From Ricinus communis (Eukaryota > Streptophyta > Magnoliopsida > Malpighiales > Euphorbiaceae): a stretch of DNA of 64,000 bases. The DNA lies in assembly GCF_019578655.1 (NCBI RefSeq), contig NC_063258.1, forward strand, positions 12,962,802-13,026,801, in the 5' to 3' direction. The notes beneath the pieces are model-generated. The model did not search any database. It worked only from the letters and a program-made list of their open reading frames with translations, and was not told where the DNA came from. Position numbers and translations under genes: made by a program. Positions 58,234 to 64,000 of the stretch are shown here, one piece after another (position 1 is the stretch's first letter; every line of letters begins with the position of its first letter).

Positions 58234-59591
58234 AAATAACCCCACACTTAGCTCATTGCTTGTCCTCAAGCAATCAAAAGTAAAATAAGGAAAATAAACC
58301 ACTAAGGAACAATACTTAAACTGACAAACAAGCTAGAGAGTTCCTGCACATATCCTTAACAAGCCCAAGTCAAACAAAAAGAAACGAAGCAATCAATTCA
58401 AGTATCACAACCAAGATGCCAATAATTCATAAAATACTGTCTCAACAAAATTATTCAGAACCAACTCCTCACCAGATTCACTCTAAATCACTCAAAGTGT
58501 TTAAAGGGTAGTGTTTAATTGCTCAATGCATCAACTACTGCCTTACTTACTATATGCTTGCTCTTAAATCCTACTCCTACCACTTATGGAGAGTCAACAA
58601 CCATGTCAAGAGGTCTTTATAAGGGTTGTAATGGGGATTAGGTAGGGGTAGGTAAATTTGGTCAGAGTTGAACCTATGGTGTTCGCGAATGAATTACATG
58701 ACTGCACACAAGCCACAAAAATTATAAGGGATAAACAATGAACAGTAGTCCAAGGTGGGAAATAGGAATCAAGTCCAAATGTTTGGCTCACTTACTTTCT
58801 TCTTTTCATCACCTTTCCCTCTTATTCTTCTATTTCTATTTTTTTTCTTTTTTTTTTCTTTTTTTTTCATAAGGGAAGAACATTCATATAATAGAGTGAA
58901 TTTCTTTTTGGATTGAAGTAAGCTGCTACAAGATTCCAAAGCTATTCCCAAGACAAAAATTTCCAATAAAAACAACTCATGTGCAAAATCATAACCCAAA
59001 GCAGAATAAAACTAAGTGGCAATGAAATATGATAGAAAATTGTGCAAGAGGGGGTTATCTACAGAATCAATAAAATAATGAAGGCTATTTGGCTAGAATG
59101 AAAAACCTAAGTGCCTCTATCATACCAAAGTGTTAAACTCTCCTTATGGCTCTCATAAGCATTACCGAGCAAGTTCTAAAAGTAAAGACAGTACTTGGCA
59201 CTCTCAAGAAGAAATAAATACAAGCATATAAAGTGTATGCTTACAATTTAGGCTCAATTTCTCATAAGTGTGCTTTTGAGTAGGTTCCAAACAAAAATCA
59301 TCAAAACAGAATTAAATAAACCAAAGCAACTTAGTGCAAAACTCAAACTAATTATCTTACACTCTTCCGCAAAACTCAACACTATCGGTTTTACCCGATC
59401 ACATGGACATAAACAGGATTTCAAAATCAAGACAACAAGAAAGCATCAAACAAAGTGAAAAATTTTCAAAATTTTACAAAAATTGCACAAAGAAAAAACA
59501 AATAACTAAGATGGGATAAATATCACCCACCCCACACTTGAAGGACACACCGCCCCTGTACAAAATATATGAAATGAAAAGGAAAAAGAAA
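58234..59591 (-). other. 3' untranslated region of the minus-strand A2 element
   Basis: On the minus strand it ends AGTGTGGGGTTATT next to the LTR (58234-58249), preceded by attgcttgaggacaagcaa. It starts after ORF2 with the G-rich tract AAGTGTGGGGTGGGTG (59524-59539). Poly-T and A/T-rich runs lie at 58830-58870. It matches 52540-53838 along its length. Confidence 0.82.
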
Positions 59592-61156
59592 TTAATACCG
59601 CCTGATTATGGCTCCGGGAGTGAAAAGAGGTGCATCGCCAGTATATCGTATTGGGCCGGTCTGTGGTGGAGTGGGCTGCTCTCGAGGATCGGAAATAGTG
59701 TCACATGCAGGAGCCGGTGGATCAGCAGGAGCGGCCACAGGAGGCTCGTCAGCCGTGTTGAAGGGTGCTCACCGGAGAGGGAGGGCCGGATCATCCGCTA
59801 GAGGGATGTCAAAATGGCTCGCTCTGGAACCCGGCCTCAGGATGTGCAGTGCAAAGTCCGTAGTAAAAATATCATCAAACATGTCATTAGCCATAGAGGC
59901 CTCTAGCCTACCTCCCCGCTCAATCGGGGCTTGAAGCATAGCCCTCGCTTCTCAAACCGAGCCATCATCCGGCTCAAACTCGTACTTGACGCTGTAAAAG
60001 GTCCCGTTGAAAAGCCTCTTGTCGAATGAAATGTCACGCTCCTCCGCCAACCTCTCCACTCTAAGCCGCAGCTCTCTAAACTCAATTGGGAGACTCCTAA
60101 AATAGTCAAGAAGACCCGGTATGAGTCAAGTAGACGGTCCGGAGGAAGACTCTAGAATATCGGGCGGGACATCCTGTGTACCATGGGCTCGTGGGGCGGT
60201 CGCTCCTCTCTCAAAGGTCGCCAAGAAAGCATTCCTCGGGCCTATACTCTGGTCCTAGCGGACCGCCACGAGTCACCATCCCCATACTAACCATCTAGGG
60301 AAGTCCCAACATCTCCATCACCCCCAGCTCTGACAAATGTGGTATCGCTTCCTCCAAAACTCCTAAGCTCCTAGCCAGCCGAGTAATATAAGTCCCAAAA
60401 TAGAAAAATACCTTCTTTAAGTTGTTGCAGAAGGCACTGATCTGTCTGGCCAATAAGTACCCCATGTCAACAGACTGGTGCTGGTGCATGCTGTAAAGTA
60501 TAAACAGGTCCGGTTGGGTAACTACACCACCACTATCTCCCCTGCTAGTGATGGTCCTAGCCAAGAATGCATGCATCGCAGGCTCGTGCAAGTTAGACGC
60601 CTTGACCGGCCGGCACCAGCAACCCTCGGTCATCGTGAAATCTCACCCCACATCTCATGGATATGACACACTAGGCGTGTGTATACAAAGTAACTATAAA
60701 CCTCTCCACCGTGATCCTCCTCACCACAAGCCTAAGTGTACCCCAAACTGCATACACTCATCGTGAAAGTCCGCCTTGCTAGTCCGAAATCGATCGCATC
60801 CGGTTGTTGGAAGTCCCGCAACCGGCTGCAGGAAAGAAAGTGCCGGCAAACTCCACAACTCCCTATATGTTGGTTCAACAATGTCAAAGAAATGTTGAAA
60901 TGGGGGTGTCTCAAGATATCGGTGATCGCACTGCAAGTCCGACGGTCTCCAAGTGCTGGCCAATCTATCCTACACCCCTTTCCCAAATCTTTGTGCCTCA
61001 TCGATTGATATCTCCGCTCAAAGGTGGGCCGCCCTTGGAAAAGTAGGAATCGATGGCGCTGCGGTGGTCTAATTTGGCCCGAACTAGTCGATCGAGAGGA
61101 AGAGGAACCATCGGTCCCTCCTCTTGTAAACTCCCCGATCCTCGTCTGGTGGACAT
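59592..61156 (-). pseudogene. ATHILA ORF2-type protein of the minus-strand A2 element
   Basis: The minus-strand ATG at 61156 follows a good splice acceptor. The N-terminus MSTRRGSGSLQEEG is Ser/Arg-rich. The conserved block NIVEPTYRELW and QFGVHLGL (60720-60870) is split by frameshifts. TSRGDSGGVVTQPDLFILYS, MGYLLARQISAF and YFGTYITRLARSLGVLEEAI are open at 60295-60633. The C-terminal part (59592-60100) is open and Pro/Ala-rich, ending GDAPLFTPGAIIRRY and a stop. Fewer stops and a higher GC content than other ORF2 copies suggest a younger element. Confidence 0.82.
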
Positions 61157-61161
61157 GGTAC

Positions 61162-61747
61162 CTGAAAAGGAAACTTTTAGTACTAAGGATCAACAAAATT
61201 CGGCAAGATAACGGCATAAAATGAACAAACCAAACGATTTAACTCGATAAAATTAAACTGCTCAATGTCCTGCAAAGAAAATTTAATCCACAACACTGCC
61301 AACTAATGCTAACCAATTAAATTTGCAATTCATCCATATGGAGTTTACTTCGCCATAATCCATCACAAGGCAAACCAACATGCTAATATAAAATAGATAC
61401 AAACAGAGTCGACTATCTATGACCGAGCCTATTGTTTAGCGACCGACAATAATGATAAAGAGAAAAATAAGGAATTAATCACAATCATAAATAATGGTAG
61501 AAAAGAAAAACGGAAAATATGAGCAAGTTAAGTATATAAACTATATTAAAGAAAATAAAAGAAAATTAAGCACAAACACGAATGTAAATGCATGCACCAA
61601 ATAATAAAATAAGGGAATAAACAAAAAATAAATAAATAAATAAAAAATAAAAATAAAAAAAATAAAAAAAAATGAAACACAAAGAAAATATAAATTCGAA
61701 CTAATATCAAAATAAAATAATGAAAAATGAAGTTGGAGGGTACTTAC
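61162..61747 (-). other. Predicted intron between leader exon and ORF2 (minus-strand A2)
   Basis: On the minus strand: donor TCAA|GTAAGTA with GT at 61747-61746, about 586 bases of AT-rich sequence (A-rich in plus reading at 61620-61675), and a strong acceptor TTTCCTTTTCAG ending at 61162. The ORF2 ATG follows six bases later in the context GTACCATGTCC. The donor matches the one in A1 at 38253. Confidence 0.6.
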
Positions 61748-62180
61748 TTGACAAACGCAATATCCAAAGCCTTCGAAATGAGAAATAAGATGTGAGAGAG
61801 TAAGAGATGGGGGAGAGCAAAATTCTTTTTTTGAATGAAGTGGTATATATAGGCAAGTGTGCGGAACACGCCCGTGTTCAACAACATCGGCCGTGTTAAT
61901 GAACACGGTATGGATATCCGGTAGTGTTAGCGAATAAAAACGCGTCGACTTACCACTTCGAACACGCGTTACGTATACTCGGCCTTCACACGGAACGGTC
62001 AGGACACCAGGGCATAAATTCCGCGGTTAGCTTCCGTGAACGTGTTCAGCTTAGTTTGATTTTCTTCAATCGGAACACGTCGTGTTAATGAACACGGTCT
62101 TGAACACGCCTGTTGATCTCCGAAATGCAAAAGTTGCTATTCTCGTGACTTTCGCACTCTTTCTCACCCGCAAAACCAAT
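61748..62180 (-). promoter_or_regulatory. Internal promoter-like block upstream of ORF2 (minus-strand A2)
   Basis: On the minus strand, dyads of the A2 LTR type (GAACACGT-CGTGTT, AACACGG-CCGTGTT, AACACGCCCGTGTT) lie at 62071-62110 and 61864-61907. A TATA box (cctatatataccac, core 61844-61851) follows at the expected distance. A pyrimidine-rich leader exon then runs to the donor at 61747. The block is GC-richer than its surroundings and not coding. Confidence 0.65.
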
Positions 62181-62289
62181 AAATCCTCAACTCATACACT
62201 CAACATAAATAAAACTTAACAAAAACCAACTATAAAACCTAATCAACTAAGTTCACAATGCAAGGGTAAAGTATTCAAATTGAAAAATA

Positions 62290-63541
62290 GAATTTGGGGT
62301 GCCTCCCAAAAGCGCTTCTTTTCACGGGATGAGTCTTCTTACCGGACTCATGGTGAAAAGCAAACGGTGGGGATTGGCGACCATCCATCCTTCTTCCAAG
62401 CAAATGGCTTCAAATATCCACTTAGAGGGATAATCGTCAACTTCCTCTTCCCGACAAGCAAGTCGCCAAGATGATGGGCAAAACTCGCTCCTCATATATT
62501 TGCACGTAGTCATGATGTTTCAGGGCTCTTCCAATTTGAAAGCTAGAGTTTCAACAATTGGAAGGATCGACGGTTGGGCAATCTCTTCGGAGTGTCGATG
62601 GTTTTCTTTAGTCCTTGGCTTGGTTCACTTGCTAGGAGAAACTCGAGCTCCTCCAAGACTTCTTCATTGGATAACTCGTGCTCATCTTCCATCGTCGAAG
62701 GGACTTGTGAAAAATCTACCAACAATTCCTCTAACCGCAACTCAAAGATCATCAATCAGACATTCCCGCTGATAGTCTTTCGGAGGAATTATGTTCGCCT
62801 CTTCCTTTTCTGGTTCCATCTCCATGTTCAAGAAATCGTCCTACACATAAGCATCATCGTCCAACATAATAGATAAACCAGAAAAATTCTCACCTGAACG
62901 CAAAGTGACGGCGCTCAAATGTTCCTCGGAGTCGAGTGCTTTGATAGAGTTCTCGATTGCTCTTCAGTCTAGTAACTTGAAGATTAAGCCTACTTGATGC
63001 TCTATGTTATTAATCGAGGCTTGTTGATCTTCAAGTATCCTCTCCGTTTGTTGGAATCTATCATCAAGACTTGTAATGAACCTCATCATCGCCTCCTCCG
63101 ACACTAACTTTTCATCCGGAGTCGAAGGTGCAAGAGTAGGCCGATGTGGTTGCTTGAGATTCCGATGGTTCCGGGCCATCTAAGCTCCATCCATAGGGTG
63201 AATGAGTACTCCACTCTTGATTATAGGTGCTTCCATACGAGTCACTTGGCCAATTTCCGTATAATTCCACCCGCTCACGTTATAAGAATAAGGAGTAAAA
63301 TCAACGCACAATGGACAATCATTACTCAAATGTAAACCACAACAAAATTCATAAAAACTTGAGATGAAAGGATAGGAGTGGAGAGTTGATCGAGCCTGCA
63401 AAACGATTCCACTCAAGCTTCTAAAGATGCACGGGTATCCCAATTTTTAGCACTCTCTTGGTTCCTAATCCCATTTTCCAATGCGTCACAAAGAGTTTGA
63501 GTTTAGCATTGAACCTCCTTATCATTCACTATCCGAATCAT
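62290..63541 (-). pseudogene. A2 internal ORF, copy 3 (minus strand): gag linker, pre-RT linker, pol tail
   Basis: Same order as 51049-52258. The start is near 63541, then the knuckle remnant FCCGLHLSNDCPL. FITSLDDRFQQTERILEDQQ and IEHQVGLIFKLL follow (62964-63179). Then come SAVTLRSGE-like and LRLEELLVDFSQVPSTMEDE, with ELSNEEVLEELEFLLASEPS at 62600-62760, and ICLEEGWMVANPHRLLFTMS. It ends in a KKRFWEAP-type pol tail at about 62290-62330. Frame breaks occur near 62540, 62770 and 62940. Capsid, protease and the pol enzymes are absent, as in copy 2. Confidence 0.82.
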
Positions 63542-63672
63542 AAACTTAAACTAAATAAATATGTACAAATAAAATAAAATAAATAAACAAATAAAAATAA
63601 AAATCATAAAATAATAAGAAAGAAAAAATGGCTAAATTAACAAATAGCAAATTTCACTCTAGTTTTTAAACA

Positions 63673-63690
63673 ATTCCCGAAAGAAGCCAA
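63673..63690 (-). promoter_or_regulatory. Altered primer-binding site of the minus-strand A2 element
   Basis: At the expected place next to the LTR, the minus strand reads TTTTGGCTTCTTTCGGGAA where other A2 copies have TTTTGGCGCCGTTGCCGGGG. The middle is replaced and shortened, so pairing with tRNA-Asp would be poor. Confidence 0.7.
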
Positions 63691-63694
63691 AACT

Positions 63695-64000
63695 TGATGG
63701 GTGCTACTCGTGTTAGCTACAATCTAAGGCAAGTGTACCTATCGATGCGCCTAGCACTAATGGCGAGTATCAAGGTCGTATTCCTCGGAAAGCGAAAGCC
63801 CAGAGTTACACCTTTGTTCTTTGTTATATTAACCTAAAATGGATGATGAATAAATTCTAAACTAACTATTAACTACGAGCTAAGTCCTAAGGGAGATGCA
63901 AGAGTGATTGATAAACGAAATAATCAAGACAAGAAGAAAAATCCAAAGGGAATCTAAACTAGTTGGCATCCGAACAAAAGATAAAGGATCGGTGAGTCTA
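63695..64000 (-). mobile_element. Athila A2 5' LTR of the minus-strand element (runs off the window)
   Basis: Begins TGATGGGTGCTACTCG like the paired LTR at 56757. Only the U5-side 306 bases are inside the window. About ten differences from its partner, several of them single-base gaps. Confidence 0.93.

Noticed and set aside
47074..58239. Frames containing GRVxNTG-type repeats in the A2 LTRs
   Set aside because: They translate the AACACGGCC palindromes of the LTR U3 and are not proteins.
59538..61220. Dense open frames on the plus strand opposite ORF2
   Set aside because: They are shadows of the GC-rich minus-strand ATHILA ORF2.

Overview
The window looks like nuclear DNA of a flowering plant, probably a eudicot, from a repeat-dense and possibly pericentromeric region. 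It is AT-rich and is made almost entirely of nested, decayed Ty3/Gypsy LTR retrotransposons of three groups: Athila, CRM-like chromoviruses and Tekay/Del chromoviruses. No convincing host gene, tRNA, rRNA or CRISPR array was seen. Clade names come from reading protein motifs by eye, so the CRM-like label is less secure than the Athila and Tekay labels.

Layout. 1-3212 is the integrase/chromodomain end and 3' LTR of a Tekay element. 3213-4780 is the 3' end of an Athila element of LTR subfamily A1. 4781-5495 is an unclassified repeat, here called B. 5496-5944 is a minus-strand CRM-like LTR. 5945-14745 is a minus-strand Athila (A3), the only one here that still carries RT, RNase H and integrase. 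14748-16403 is a CRM-like integrase and LTR piece. 16404-18880 is an A1 LTR with its tRNA-Asp primer site and gag. 18881-31628 is a chain of CRM-like pieces sharing LTRs C1, C2 and C3. The chain is interrupted three times by repeat B and once by a 2.8-kb Tekay LTR.

31629-42686 is an A1 Athila that lacks RT-RNase H-integrase. It keeps gag, protease and the ATHILA ORF2 (env-like position) and carries a solo LTR flanked by a 5-bp target duplication. 42686-45916 is a minus-strand CRM-like pol, fused head-to-head at 45916 to a plus-strand Athila protease piece. 46923-55290 is a three-LTR array of a second, non-autonomous Athila subfamily (A2). 55291-55943 is a CRM-like integrase scrap. 55944-64000 holds minus-strand A2 sequence: a truncated LTR and then the youngest-looking element of the window, whose 5' LTR runs off the end.

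How the parts work together. Athila elements prime from tRNA-Asp and CRM-like ones from initiator tRNA-Met. The A2 elements have lost capsid, protease, RT, RNase H and integrase, yet two copies share the same internal structure, so they must have been moved in trans by an autonomous Athila. In both A1 and A2 the ORF2 is preceded by a promoter-like block holding the same short palindromes as that subfamily's own LTR, followed by a TATA box, a splice donor and a splice acceptor just before ORF2. This predicts a separate, spliced ORF2 transcript and is the most interesting signal here. All coding regions are decayed, and most premature stops that can be judged are C-to-T or G-to-A changes, as expected of methylated, silenced repeats.
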